NCBI GenBank assembly: GCA_002328625.1
Contig: DCVC01000261.1
Location: 1 to 13,945, forward strand
DNA length: 13,945 nt
Direction of reading: 5' to 3'
Source: Bacteroidales bacterium UBA2198
GTDB taxonomy: Bacteria; Bacteroidota; Bacteroidia; Bacteroidales; VadinHA17
Shown here: positions 1 to 7,975 of the stretch, piece after piece
Position numbering within the stretch: position 1 is the first letter of the stretch
Layout: every line of letters starts with the position of its first letter
The notes under the pieces: model-generated
The model's input: only the letters and a program-made list of their open reading frames with translations
What the model was told of the DNA's origin: nothing
The model's database searches: none
Program-made: the position numbers and the translations under genes

Positions 1-1712
1 CGATTGTCTTTCTTGAGGGCCAGACAGGAAGGCTTTTCCGTGAATTCAGCATAGTTATTGCAGGTGCCGTTGCAATCTCCTCTTTCGTTGCTTTGTCGCT
101 TACCCCGATGCTCTCAACAAAACTTCTCAGACCACACGTCAGACATGGCATTGTATATAACATAACTGAGAAGTTTTTTATCAGCCTTAATAATGGTTAC
201 AAAAAGTCACTTGAATCATTTCTGCGCAAGCGCTATTTATCAATAATAATCCTCCTTGTGGCAACTGGTTTGATCATTCTTTTATGGAAGAGCATTCCTG
301 CAGAAATGGCTCCTCTTGAGGACCGCTCACAATTCTCTGTGAACACAACTGCACCGGAAGGTTCTACTTATGAGTTTATTTACGATTATATTGAAGATCT
401 TGCACATCTTGCCGACAGTCTTATTCCGGAGAATAAAGGAATTACCACCATGATACGTGGCGGAAGCGGAAATCTGAGGGTTGTTCTTGTCAGTCCCAAG
501 GAAAGGAAACGGTCGCAGCAGGATATTGCTAACAGGTTAAGTGCCGAGTTACGTAAAAAGACAAAGGCAAGGGCAAGCGTCATTCAGCAGTCAACATTTG
601 GAAGCAGAAGAGCCGGGATGCCAATTCAATATGTTCTTCAGGCACCCAATATTAATAAGCTCCGCGAGGTTATACCTGTCTTTATGGCAGAAGTTCAGGA
701 TAATCCCACTTTTCAGATGGCAGATATAAATCTTAAATTCACAAAGCCTGAGCTTCAGATAGAGATAAACCGTGACAAGGCGAACCTGATGGGAGTTTCG
801 ACGCAGAATATAGGAACGACATTACAGCTCGCACTTAGCGGACAGCGTTTCGGATATTTCTTCATGAATGGCAAGCAGTACCAGATTTTAGGTGAACTTG
901 CGCGGGAAGACCGCAATAAACCATTGAACCTGAAATCGCTGTATGTCAGAAACAACTCGGGAGAAATGATTCAGTTTGATAATCTTGTCAACCTGAACGA
1001 AGCCACTGCACCGCCTCAGCTTTACAGGTATAACCGTTTTGTTGCAGCAACAGTTTCAGCAGGCCTGGCTGAGGGCAAAACGATAAGCGAAGGTCTTGAT
1101 GAAATGGACAAGATAGCTGCCAGAGTACTTGACGATACATTCAGGACCGCTCTTGCCGGAGATTCCAAAGACTTCAAGGAGAGCTCATCCAGTCTCATGT
1201 TTGCTTTCCTGCTGGCAATAGTGCTTATTTTTCTTGTACTTTCAGCTCAGTTTGAAAGTTTCAAGGACCCGATAATTGTCATGATGGCTGTTCCGTTTGC
1301 ACTGACAGGAGCACTTATTTTTATGTGGTATTTCGGAATTACAATGAATATATTCAGTCAGATAGGAATTATCATGCTGATAGGACTTGTGTCAAAGAAC
1401 GGGATACTTATTGTGGAATTCGCCAATCAGAGAAAGAATGCAGGGATGTCAAAGCTCGAAGCAATTAAATATTCGGCTGCTGCAAGGTTCAGACCTATTC
1501 TTATGACCAGTCTTTCCACGATCCTTGGGGTTCTTCCTCTCGCTATAGGATTAGGTGAAGGAGCACAGAGCCGCGTTGCAATGGGAGTAGCAGTTGTGGG
1601 CGGATTAACCTTATCGACTTTCCTCACCCTTTTTGTGGTTCCGGCAATCTATTTATTTATTTCAAGTGAAACAAAAAAGAGAGTTGATGAAAATAAGGTT
1701 ACTGTCGCTTAG
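1..1712 (+). CDS. RND-family (HAE1/AcrB-like) multidrug efflux permease, C-terminal half (5' truncated by window)
   Basis: Inner-membrane, proton-driven permease of a tripartite drug or solute efflux pump. The open frame is continuous from base 3, so the gene enters from the left; a TTG at 93 is internal. About 569 residues are present, the second half of a protein usually about 1,020-1,050 aa long. The first visible residues (VFLEGQTGRLFREFSI) match the loop before AcrB TM5. Next come a periplasmic porter/docking part and the C-terminal membrane bundle (about nt 1190-1665), with the VSKNGILIVEF segment at nt 1389-1421. Its Lys corresponds to the proton-relay Lys940 of AcrB. The following gene, overlapping by 26 nt, encodes the TolC-like partner; the membrane-fusion protein gene is presumably upstream, outside the window. 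The family is certain; the substrate cannot be read from sequence. Confidence 0.95.
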   Translation, partial: IVFLEGQTGRLFREFSIVIAGAVAISSFVALSLTPMLSTKLLRPHVRHGIVYNITEKFFISLNNGYKKSLESFLRKRYLSIIILLVATGLIILLWKSIPAEMAPLEDRSQFSVNTTAPEGSTYEFIYDYIEDLAHLADSLIPENKGITTMIRGGSGNLRVVLVSPKERKRSQQDIANRLSAELRKKTKARASVIQQSTFGSRRAGMPIQYVLQAPNINKLREVIPVFMAEVQDNPTFQMADINLKFTKPELQIEINRDKANLMGVSTQNIGTTLQLALSGQRFGYFFMNGKQYQILGELAREDRNKPLNLKSLYVRNNSGEMIQFDNLVNLNEATAPPQLYRYNRFVAATVSAGLAEGKTISEGLDEMDKIAARVLDDTFRTALAGDSKDFKESSSSLMFAFLLAIVLIFLVLSAQFESFKDPIIVMMAVPFALTGALIFMWYFGITMNIFSQIGIIMLIGLVSKNGILIVEFANQRKNAGMSKLEAIKYSAAARFRPILMTSLSTILGVLPLAIGLGEGAQSRVAMGVAVVGGLTLSTFLTLFVVPAIYLFISSETKKRVDENKVTVA

Positions 1713-3006
1713 CCTCCTGACTGTTACAACAATTTTGTCTGTGCAGGGGCAGGTAATTTATGGACTGAAAGAGTGCATCACTACAGGTCTTGAGAAGAAC
1801 TTCTCACTGCGAATAGCCAAAAACAATGAGGTAATTGCCAGGAATAACTTTACAATTGGCAACGCCGGATACCTGCCTTCTCTCGATCTTAACAGCCGTT
1901 ACAGCGGAACGTTAAATTATACAACACAGAACCTGGCCGATGGCACGCAGAATTTAAGCTCCGGCGTATATAATACGACCGGTAATGCGGGATTAACTAT
2001 TGGCCTGACTATATTCAACGGATTCAACGTCCAAACTACTTACAAGAAACTCAATGAACTCAAGGAAGTAGGTGAGCTTAACACTCAGATGGCAATTGAA
2101 AACCTGCTCTCAGGGATCATTGCAGGATATTACAATTATATACTGCAGATACAGCTTCTGAATAACCTGCAATATGCAGTGGTCTTGTCAAAAGAGCGTC
2201 TGAGAATAGATGAAGACCGCTATCTCCTTGGTTCCGGTTCCAAGCTGCAGGTACTGCAATCACGGGTATACTTTAATGCCGACAGTTCAAGACTCTCACG
2301 GCAGTATGAAGTCGTAAGGGCAGCGCAGATCAATCTGAATGAACTTATGGCCCTGGATGATCTTGCCACACAGTTCGTTTCAAAAGATTCGCTTATTGAC
2401 GTCAATCCCGGCCTGATGTATGAAAAACTCCTGGAGGAAACACTTCTCAGGAATACTTCTCTTAACATCGCTTCGAAGAACAAGACTATTTCTGAATATG
2501 ATTACAAAATAATTACATCACGTTCATACCCGTACCTTAACCTTACATCCGGGTATAATTATAGCCTTAACACTTTTTCCAGCAGTTCAGTGAAGAATCA
2601 GTTTACGAACGGTTTAAATTATGGTCTCTCTCTTGGCATGAATCTTTTTGACGGATATAACCAGAGAAGAAGTATCACCAATTCTTCAATTGAGATCAGG
2701 AACAGGGAATTAAGGTATAAAGAGATAGAACAGGGTATAAGGGCAGACCTCTTAACTTTCTACAATGCATACAGGAATTATTTGCGACTTATAACTCTTC
2801 AGGAAGAGAATCTTCAGACAGCCACTGAAAACCTTGAAATTGCCCTTGAGAGGTACAGACTCGGCAGTCTGTCCGGAATTGAACTGCGAGAGGTTCAAAA
2901 GAGCCTCCTTGATGCAAATGAGAGCCTCTCCTCTATCCATTATCAGGCTAAAGTGGCAGAAATATCCCTGATGCAGATCTCCGGCAGAATTATGGATTAT
3001 TATTAG
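1687..3006 (+). CDS. TolC-family outer membrane efflux protein
   Basis: Outer-membrane channel of the RND pump encoded just upstream. The start chosen is the ATG at 1687, giving 439 aa, because it begins a good signal peptide: a Lys/Arg n-region (MKIRLL), a Leu/Thr-rich core and a cleavage site near VQG-Q (residue 21-22). The frame stays open further upstream, but those residues lie inside the permease gene and would bury the signal. The mature protein has two similar halves, each with a long alpha-helical stretch and a beta segment rich in Tyr, Asn, Ser and Thr (for example residues 60-110 and 285-330), the usual pattern of the OEP repeat. The late helix with ALERYRLGSLSGIELREVQ is typical of the family. 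Its start overlaps the permease end by 26 nt in another frame, so translation is probably coupled. Confidence 0.93.
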   Translation: MKIRLLSLSLLTVTTILSVQGQVIYGLKECITTGLEKNFSLRIAKNNEVIARNNFTIGNAGYLPSLDLNSRYSGTLNYTTQNLADGTQNLSSGVYNTTGNAGLTIGLTIFNGFNVQTTYKKLNELKEVGELNTQMAIENLLSGIIAGYYNYILQIQLLNNLQYAVVLSKERLRIDEDRYLLGSGSKLQVLQSRVYFNADSSRLSRQYEVVRAAQINLNELMALDDLATQFVSKDSLIDVNPGLMYEKLLEETLLRNTSLNIASKNKTISEYDYKIITSRSYPYLNLTSGYNYSLNTFSSSSVKNQFTNGLNYGLSLGMNLFDGYNQRRSITNSSIEIRNRELRYKEIEQGIRADLLTFYNAYRNYLRLITLQEENLQTATENLEIALERYRLGSLSGIELREVQKSLLDANESLSSIHYQAKVAEISLMQISGRIMDYY

Positions 3007-3039
3007 TATCTTCTGCATAAAAGTTAAATCTCTGAGCTT

Positions 3040-3903
3040 ATGCAAAAGAAAACCGAACTAATAACCAATGCAGATGGCACTATTTTCCATTTGAATCTGC
3101 ACCCTGAGGATATTTCCGACAAAATAATAATTGTTGGTGATCCTGGCCGGGTTGATATGATTTCATCCATGCTCCATGATGTGCGTGTAAGAAAAACAAA
3201 CAGGGAATTTCATACTGTAACAGGCTCATTTGAAGAAGGAGAGGTTACAATTATCTCCTCAGGAATAGGAACCGATAATATAGATATTGTTGTGAATGAG
3301 CTTGATGCTCTTGCAAATATTGACCTTAAAACCGGTTTAATAAAAGAGGACCCTGTGTCGTTAACATTTATAAGACTTGGGACGTCAGGAGGTTTAAGAA
3401 GAGATGTACCAGTGGGGTCGTATGTGCTCACGGAAACAGCAATAGGTTTTGACGGACTTTTACATTTTTACGAAGGATACGACTGGATACTGGACAATAT
3501 GTTGTCATCGGTTATTGCCGATTACCTTGAATGGCCAGATACTTTGCCCTATCCCTATGCCGTTAATGCTGATAAAGAACTTGCGGATTTGTTTCAGAAT
3601 GATGATTTCATCAGAGGTATAACTATTTCAGCACCTGGTTTTTATGCGCCCCAGGGACGACGGCTCAGGTTAGAAACATTTGACAGTGAGATCAATAATA
3701 AACTTGAACGGTTTTCGTTATTGGGACGAATAATTTGTAATTATGAGATGGAAAGTTCAGCACTTTATGGCCTCTCAGCGCTGCTTGGACATAAAGCTCT
3801 TACGGTTTGTGCAGTGATTGGCAACCGGGTTACCGGGGAATTTATCATGGATTATAAGCCGATTATAAACGAACTTGCATTAAAAGTTCTCAAGATCATC
3901 TGA
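3040..3903 (+). CDS. Nucleoside phosphorylase, uridine phosphorylase family
   Basis: Cytosolic enzyme of pyrimidine (possibly purine) nucleoside salvage: nucleoside + phosphate = base + ribose-1-phosphate. At 287 aa it is somewhat longer than E. coli Udp (253 aa). Visible motifs: GDPGR (33-37) and NREF (54-57), phosphate-binding elements including Arg55 from the neighbouring subunit; IRLGTSG (111-117), matching Udp Arg91-Thr94; FYAPQGR (201-207), matching the uracil-reading FYPGQER of E. coli, with Gln205 and Arg207 kept; and NYEMES (234-239), whose Met and Glu hold the ribose. It starts 33 bp after the TolC-like stop with no promoter of the local type between them, so read-through from the pump operon is possible. 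It converges on the 4-epimerase gene. The family is secure; uridine as preferred substrate is an inference. Confidence 0.9.
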   Translation: MQKKTELITNADGTIFHLNLHPEDISDKIIIVGDPGRVDMISSMLHDVRVRKTNREFHTVTGSFEEGEVTIISSGIGTDNIDIVVNELDALANIDLKTGLIKEDPVSLTFIRLGTSGGLRRDVPVGSYVLTETAIGFDGLLHFYEGYDWILDNMLSSVIADYLEWPDTLPYPYAVNADKELADLFQNDDFIRGITISAPGFYAPQGRRLRLETFDSEINNKLERFSLLGRIICNYEMESSALYGLSALLGHKALTVCAVIGNRVTGEFIMDYKPIINELALKVLKII

Positions 3904-3905
3904 CA

Positions 3906-3933
3906 ATAATTTGTAACATTTGTTACAAATTAT
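3906..3933. terminator. 28-bp perfect inverted repeat at a convergent gene junction, possible bidirectional terminator
   Basis: Two 13-base arms (ATAATTTGTAACA and its exact reverse complement) are separated by only TT. The repeat begins 3 bp after the phosphorylase stop and covers the last codons and stop codon (3923-3925) of the convergent 4-epimerase gene. That position suits a shared terminator for both strands. Against this, the stem has only two G-C pairs per arm, the tight centre would have to open into a 4-base or larger loop, and neither strand has a clear U-tract. A protein-binding palindrome is the alternative. Confidence 0.45.
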
Positions 3934-4906
3934 CCCTGTACCATTTTATTGCTTCCATTAATCCTTCTTTAACGGTATGAGAAGGTTTATATCCAAGCAA
4001 TTTCTGTGCTTTTGCCACTGAAGCCTGAGAATGAGGGATGTCCCCTGCCCTTTCAGGTCCGTGAACAGGTTTTATGTAAAGAACTTCCTTATCATATTTT
4101 CCAATGATACTCTTTATCATATCATATAGCTCATTGAGATTTGTTCTTTCTCCGTGAGCAACATTATACACCTGGTTAAGAGCTGCTTTATTGGTTACAA
4201 GGGATGCCAGGTGATTTACCTGTACAACATTATCAATGTAGGTGAAATCTCTGGAATTCAATCCGTTGCCATTTATCACAGGAGCTTCATGCTTCATCAG
4301 TTTCTTAACGAACAGAGGAATGACAGCTGCATATGCTCCATAGGGGTCCTGTCTTTTCCCAAAAACATTAAAGTATCTGAGACCAATAACATCAATTCCA
4401 TAAGTTGAGGCAAAATTGTCAGCAAACAGCTCATTAACATATTTTGTGATTCCATAAGGCGAAAGTGGTTTCCCTATATTTTCCTCCACTTTAGGAAGGT
4501 CGGGATGATCGCCATAGGTTGAAGAGCTGGCGGCATAAATAAACCTTTTGACACCGGCCTCCTTAGATGCAAAAAGCATTTTAACAAAACCACCGATATT
4601 GACATCTGCTGAAGAGACCGGATCTTGTATCGATCGTGGTACAGATCCAAGAGCTGCCTGATGAAAGACGATATCAATTCCCTTTACTGCTTCCGTACAA
4701 TCAGTGTAGTTACGTATATCTCCTTCCAGAAGTCTGAAATTTGGATTATCAATAAAATCATTAATATTCTCTCGTTTCCCGGTTGCAAAATTATCGAGGC
4801 ATAAAACCAGGTTGCCTGCATTAAGCATTGATTCAATAAGATTAGATCCGATAAACCCCGCGCCTCCTGTGATAAGAACTCTGCTGTTTTTTAATAGACG
4901 TCTCAT
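3923..4906 (-). CDS. UDP-N-acetylglucosamine 4-epimerase, WbpP/TviC type (SDR family)
   Basis: Extended short-chain dehydrogenase that inverts C4 of UDP-GlcNAc to give UDP-GalNAc (or the matching uronic acid forms), supplying sugars for surface polysaccharide or lipopolysaccharide. The 327 aa show the NAD-binding GGAGFIG (14-20), LDNFATG (37-43), GDIRN (62-66), the HQAALGSVPRSI stretch (82-93), the catalytic SSST (127-130) and YxxxK (Tyr151, Lys155), and LRYFNVFGKRQDPYGAYAAVIP (176-197). From memory these closely match Pseudomonas WbpP and Salmonella TviC rather than GalE. The start ATG lies 26 bp after the stop of the 2-epimerase gene, so the two probably form one transcription unit. No UDP-sugar dehydrogenase or glycosyltransferase is visible nearby, which leaves the final glycan unknown. 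The gene ends inside the palindrome at 3906-3933. Confidence 0.9.
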   Translation of the reverse strand: MRRLLKNSRVLITGGAGFIGSNLIESMLNAGNLVLCLDNFATGKRENINDFIDNPNFRLLEGDIRNYTDCTEAVKGIDIVFHQAALGSVPRSIQDPVSSADVNIGGFVKMLFASKEAGVKRFIYAASSSTYGDHPDLPKVEENIGKPLSPYGITKYVNELFADNFASTYGIDVIGLRYFNVFGKRQDPYGAYAAVIPLFVKKLMKHEAPVINGNGLNSRDFTYIDNVVQVNHLASLVTNKAALNQVYNVAHGERTNLNELYDMIKSIIGKYDKEVLYIKPVHGPERAGDIPHSQASVAKAQKLLGYKPSHTVKEGLMEAIKWYRDNL

Positions 4907-4932
4907 ATATATTTATTAGACAATAAGTTGAA

Positions 4933-6129
4933 TTAAGAACCTTGATACTGGTAGTTTTTATCAGCCAGTTTTTCCCCGAACAAAAAGAGTATCTCACGCA
5001 GAATAAATTCCGCTGCCTTACCGTCGCCATAGAAACCAGGATATTCAAGGCCGGAATCAGAGTACAAAAAAGCATAGAACTCATTCCTTATCTTTTCCGG
5101 ATCGGCATCAGCCAGTTTCGTTGTTCCATTTATAATTAGTTCGGTCCATTCAGTTTCCTTCCGTAGTACGATGCATGGCTTTTTAAAGAAATGCGATTCT
5201 TTCTGAACTCCTCCCGAATCTGTTATTATCATCCGGCATGTTTTTTCGAGAAGAGTCATCTCAATGTATGAAACGGGTGGAATCATTCTTATGTATTTGC
5301 AGAGGCCAAGTTCCTCATTAAGCTCTTTCAGACTGGTTTTAAGTGATTTGGTGGTTCTTGGGTGCAGAGGCATTACAAATGTGATTGAATTTTCTTCTGC
5401 AATGCTTTTCAGGGTTGATAAGATGGTTTCAAGTCTTTTTATATTATCTGTATTGATATCGCGATGAATGGTGACAAGAATGAATTTTTCACGATCCACT
5501 GAAAGCTGTTCAAGCAGCGAAGTTTTCTTTCTTTCTGCCAGTTCAGCGAAGAAGAGTGAATTATCATACATTATATCACCGGTCAGGTATATTTTTGGAT
5601 TATCAATTGTATATGGAGGGCTGTTTTCAGGTCTGAATCCCTCATTCATAAGATTTTTAAAAGCTGCATTAGTTGGTGCAAAAAGAAGGGTGGATGAATG
5701 GTCGCTCACTATTCTGTTTAGTTCCTCAGGCATGCTTTTATTGAAGGATCGCAAACCGGCTTCAATATGTATAACAGGGAAACGAAGCTTTGATGCAGCT
5801 ATTGCTCCTGCAAGTGTCGAATTTGTATCACCGTAAAGCAAAACACAATCGGGTTTTTCCTTAAGAAGAACATCTTCGATGCCGGTAATCATCATTGATA
5901 TTTGTTTACCGTGCCTGGCTGAACCAACGCTCAGGTTATAATCGGGTTTATGTATCTCAAGCTCATCAAAAAAGACTTCCGAAAGCTCCTTATCGTAATG
6001 CTGTCCTGTATGAAGAGTAAGTTCCATGATTTCTTCAGAGAATTGCAGGCGAACAGCCCTGCTTATTGCAGATGCTTTGATAATCTGAGGCCTGGCACCC
6101 ACAATATTCAGTAGTTTCAATTGTGACAT
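4933..6129 (-). CDS. Non-hydrolysing UDP-GlcNAc 2-epimerase family (WecB/WbpI-like)
   Basis: Cytosolic GT-B-fold enzyme that epimerises C2 of a UDP-N-acetyl hexosamine, usually UDP-GlcNAc to UDP-ManNAc, for surface glycans. The 398 aa fit the family (about 360-400). Visible: GARPQIIK at 11-18, LHTGQHYD (39-46), YGDTNST (99-105, Asp101), HIEAGLRS (121-128, Glu123), MPEELNRI (133-140), IHRD (221-224, His222), HPR (256-258) and DSGGVQKES (304-312). These cover the counterparts of the E. coli WecB catalytic residues Asp95, Glu117, Glu131 and His213. The GARPQ start differs from GTRPE of WecB/MnaA and resembles WbpI-type enzymes, which act on a diacetamido-uronic acid, so the substrate is open. 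It begins 45 bp after rny on the same strand and is followed by the 4-epimerase. Confidence 0.88.
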   Translation of the reverse strand: MSQLKLLNIVGARPQIIKASAISRAVRLQFSEEIMELTLHTGQHYDKELSEVFFDELEIHKPDYNLSVGSARHGKQISMMITGIEDVLLKEKPDCVLLYGDTNSTLAGAIAASKLRFPVIHIEAGLRSFNKSMPEELNRIVSDHSSTLLFAPTNAAFKNLMNEGFRPENSPPYTIDNPKIYLTGDIMYDNSLFFAELAERKKTSLLEQLSVDREKFILVTIHRDINTDNIKRLETILSTLKSIAEENSITFVMPLHPRTTKSLKTSLKELNEELGLCKYIRMIPPVSYIEMTLLEKTCRMIITDSGGVQKESHFFKKPCIVLRKETEWTELIINGTTKLADADPEKIRNEFYAFLYSDSGLEYPGFYGDGKAAEFILREILFLFGEKLADKNYQYQGS

Positions 6130-6174
6130 TATCTGGCAAGCAAGTTAGGTAAGTATAACGTCAAAAGTCTGATT

Positions 6175-7737
6175 TTATTTGGCGTAGTTAACAGCTCTTG
6201 TTTCACGGATAACAGTTATTTTAATTTGCCCCGGATATGTCATTTCATTCTGTATTTTCCTTGCTATTTCAGAAGACAGACCTTCTGCTTCTTTATCTGT
6301 TACTTTTTCGGCTCCTACAATTACTCTAAGCTCCCTTCCTGCCTGTATGGCGTAAGTTTTCATAACTCCCGGGTACTGAAGGGCAAGGGACTCCAGCTCC
6401 TTAAGTCGTTTGATATATGATTCTACCACTTCCCTGCGGGCTCCGGGCCGGGCTCCGGATATGGCGTCACAAACCTGGACTATCGGTGCAATAAGTGTTG
6501 TCATTTCCGTCTCATCATGATGTGCACCGATGGCATTACATATCTCAGGTTTCTCTTTGTATTTTTCAGCCACTTTCATGCCAAGGATTGCGTGAGGCAA
6601 TTCAGGCTCATCGTCTGGCACTTTACCTATGTCATGAAGTAGTCCTGCTCGTTTTGCCAGTTTGGGATTCAGTCCGAGCTCTGCAGCCATTATAGAACAA
6701 AGGTTGGCAACTTCGCGGGAGTGCATTAGCAGGTTTTGTCCGTATGATGATCGGTATTTCATTTTGCCGATCAGACGAATAAGCTCCGGGTGCAAGCCAT
6801 GGATGCCCAGATCAATAGTGGTTCTTTTGCCAACTTCAAGTATCTCATCTTCTACTTGTTTCCGGGTCTTTTCCACCATCTCTTCAATTCTTGCGGGATG
6901 GATCCTGCCGTCCGTTACCAGTTGATGGAGGGCAAGCCTGGCTACCTCACGGCGTATCGGGTCAAAAGCTGAAAGGACAATTGCCTCAGGAGTATCGTCA
7001 ACAATTATTTCCACTCCTGTGGCCGCCTCAAGGGCACGTATATTACGTCCCTCACGCCCAATGATGCGACCCTTCATCTCGTCGGAATCAATATGAAAGA
7101 CTGTAACTGCATTTTCGATTGCATTCTCAGTAGCTACCCTTTGAATAGTTTGTACCACAATACGTTTAGCTTCCTTATTGGCCGTCATCTTTGCTTCATC
7201 GAGGATTTCATTAATATAAGACATTGCCCCGGTTTTAGCTTCTTCTTTTAAAGATTCAATAAGTTGATTTTTTGCCTCTTCAGCCGATAATCCCGAAATT
7301 GTTTCAAGCTGATCGACCTGCTGTTTATGCAGTTTTGAGAGCTCTTCGGCTTTTTTCTCGACCATTTCAAGTTGCGAGGTCAGATTATCACGTATTGCAT
7401 CAGCTTCATTCTTTTTTCTCTGTGTTTCCTCAAGTTTTTGTGAAAGCGTCAGCTCTTTTTGTTTTATTCTGCTTTCGGCCTGTGCTATCCTGTTGTTTTT
7501 CTCGTTAATAACCTTCTCGTGTTCAGTTTTTAACTGGAGAAATCTCTCTTTTGCCTGAAGGATTTTCTCCTTCTTAATAACTTCTGCTTCAGTTTCAGCT
7601 TCAGCCACCGTTCTCCGGCTTCTGTTTTTCAGAGCCTGCTGCCAGATCAGGTATGAGGCTCCGAAACCCAGTACCAGTGCAGAGATACTTAATATCAGCG
7701 TTAGTCCTGTACTTAATGTTCCTATTATCAATGTCAT
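6175..7737 (-). CDS. rny: Ribonuclease Y (KH/HD endoribonuclease)
   Basis: Membrane-anchored endoribonuclease that starts mRNA decay. The 520 aa show the standard order: an N-terminal membrane helix (about 4-32), a long charged coiled coil (about 45-150), a KH RNA-binding domain with IIGREGRNIR (225-234), and an HD phosphohydrolase domain. Probable metal ligands are His339 (in LMHSREV), the HD pair His368-Asp369 and Asp424 (in VCDAISGARPGARRE). No key residue is missing. The start ATG at 7737 immediately precedes the membrane helix. It follows the probable 6S RNA by 22 bp on the same strand; no separate promoter of the local type is seen in that gap, so transcription may come from read-through past the RNA's 3' end. 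The epimerase genes follow on the same strand. Confidence 0.97.
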   Translation of the reverse strand: MTLIIGTLSTGLTLILSISALVLGFGASYLIWQQALKNRSRRTVAEAETEAEVIKKEKILQAKERFLQLKTEHEKVINEKNNRIAQAESRIKQKELTLSQKLEETQRKKNEADAIRDNLTSQLEMVEKKAEELSKLHKQQVDQLETISGLSAEEAKNQLIESLKEEAKTGAMSYINEILDEAKMTANKEAKRIVVQTIQRVATENAIENAVTVFHIDSDEMKGRIIGREGRNIRALEAATGVEIIVDDTPEAIVLSAFDPIRREVARLALHQLVTDGRIHPARIEEMVEKTRKQVEDEILEVGKRTTIDLGIHGLHPELIRLIGKMKYRSSYGQNLLMHSREVANLCSIMAAELGLNPKLAKRAGLLHDIGKVPDDEPELPHAILGMKVAEKYKEKPEICNAIGAHHDETEMTTLIAPIVQVCDAISGARPGARREVVESYIKRLKELESLALQYPGVMKTYAIQAGRELRVIVGAEKVTDKEAEGLSSEIARKIQNEMTYPGQIKITVIRETRAVNYAK

Positions 7738-7759
7738 AGTTTGTTATTGTTAATTGTAT

Positions 7760-7958
7760 AAAAAAACCCGCAAAGTCTCCTCAGCTTTTATAAAACCCCA
7801 TATCTACATGGTTGGAACTACTAGTCAGTTCGAACGTCCACCGTCACGCCTGAGCGTGAGCCCGACGAATCGGGATGAGGCCTGTCCTAGCTGAACTAAG
7901 GATTGCTCCAAAGTTTTAACTGTTGAGTTTCAAAAATGAATGAAGAAACAATGCGGGC
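7760..7958 (-). ncRNA. ssrS: Probable 6S RNA (SsrS) between zapA and rny
   Basis: The 238-bp gap between zapA and rny folds, on the minus strand, into a long rod of about 199 nt, the size of 6S RNA. The ends close it: CCCGCA (7957-7952) pairs with UGCGGG (7772-7767), then after a UU/UU internal loop GUUUCUUCA (7949-7941) pairs with UGAGGAGAC (7783-7775), followed by a 7-U tract (7766-7760). Wide, largely unpaired arms follow, then UUGGAG (7911-7906) with UUCCAA (7817-7812) and UUAGUUC (7899-7893) with GAACUGA (7831-7825). The tip holds two hairpins: CCCGA-UUCG-UCGGG (7874-7861) and UCACGC-UCAG-GCGUGA (7859-7844). A closing stem, large central bubble and apical helix are the features that let 6S RNA mimic an open promoter and bind RNA polymerase. 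The place next to zapA recalls ssrS beside zapA in E. coli. Structure is seen; identity is inferred. No clear promoter was found. Confidence 0.68.
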
Positions 7959-7975
7959 AATTAATCACTTATATT

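Noticed and set aside
1633..1686. 18-codon upstream extension of the TolC-like gene
   Set aside because: It would place non-hydrophobic, charged residues before the signal peptide and lies wholly within the permease coding sequence.
5468..5836. 122-codon open frame on the plus strand inside the 2-epimerase gene
   Set aside because: It is antisense to a well-conserved enzyme; its residues are a by-product of that gene's codon use.
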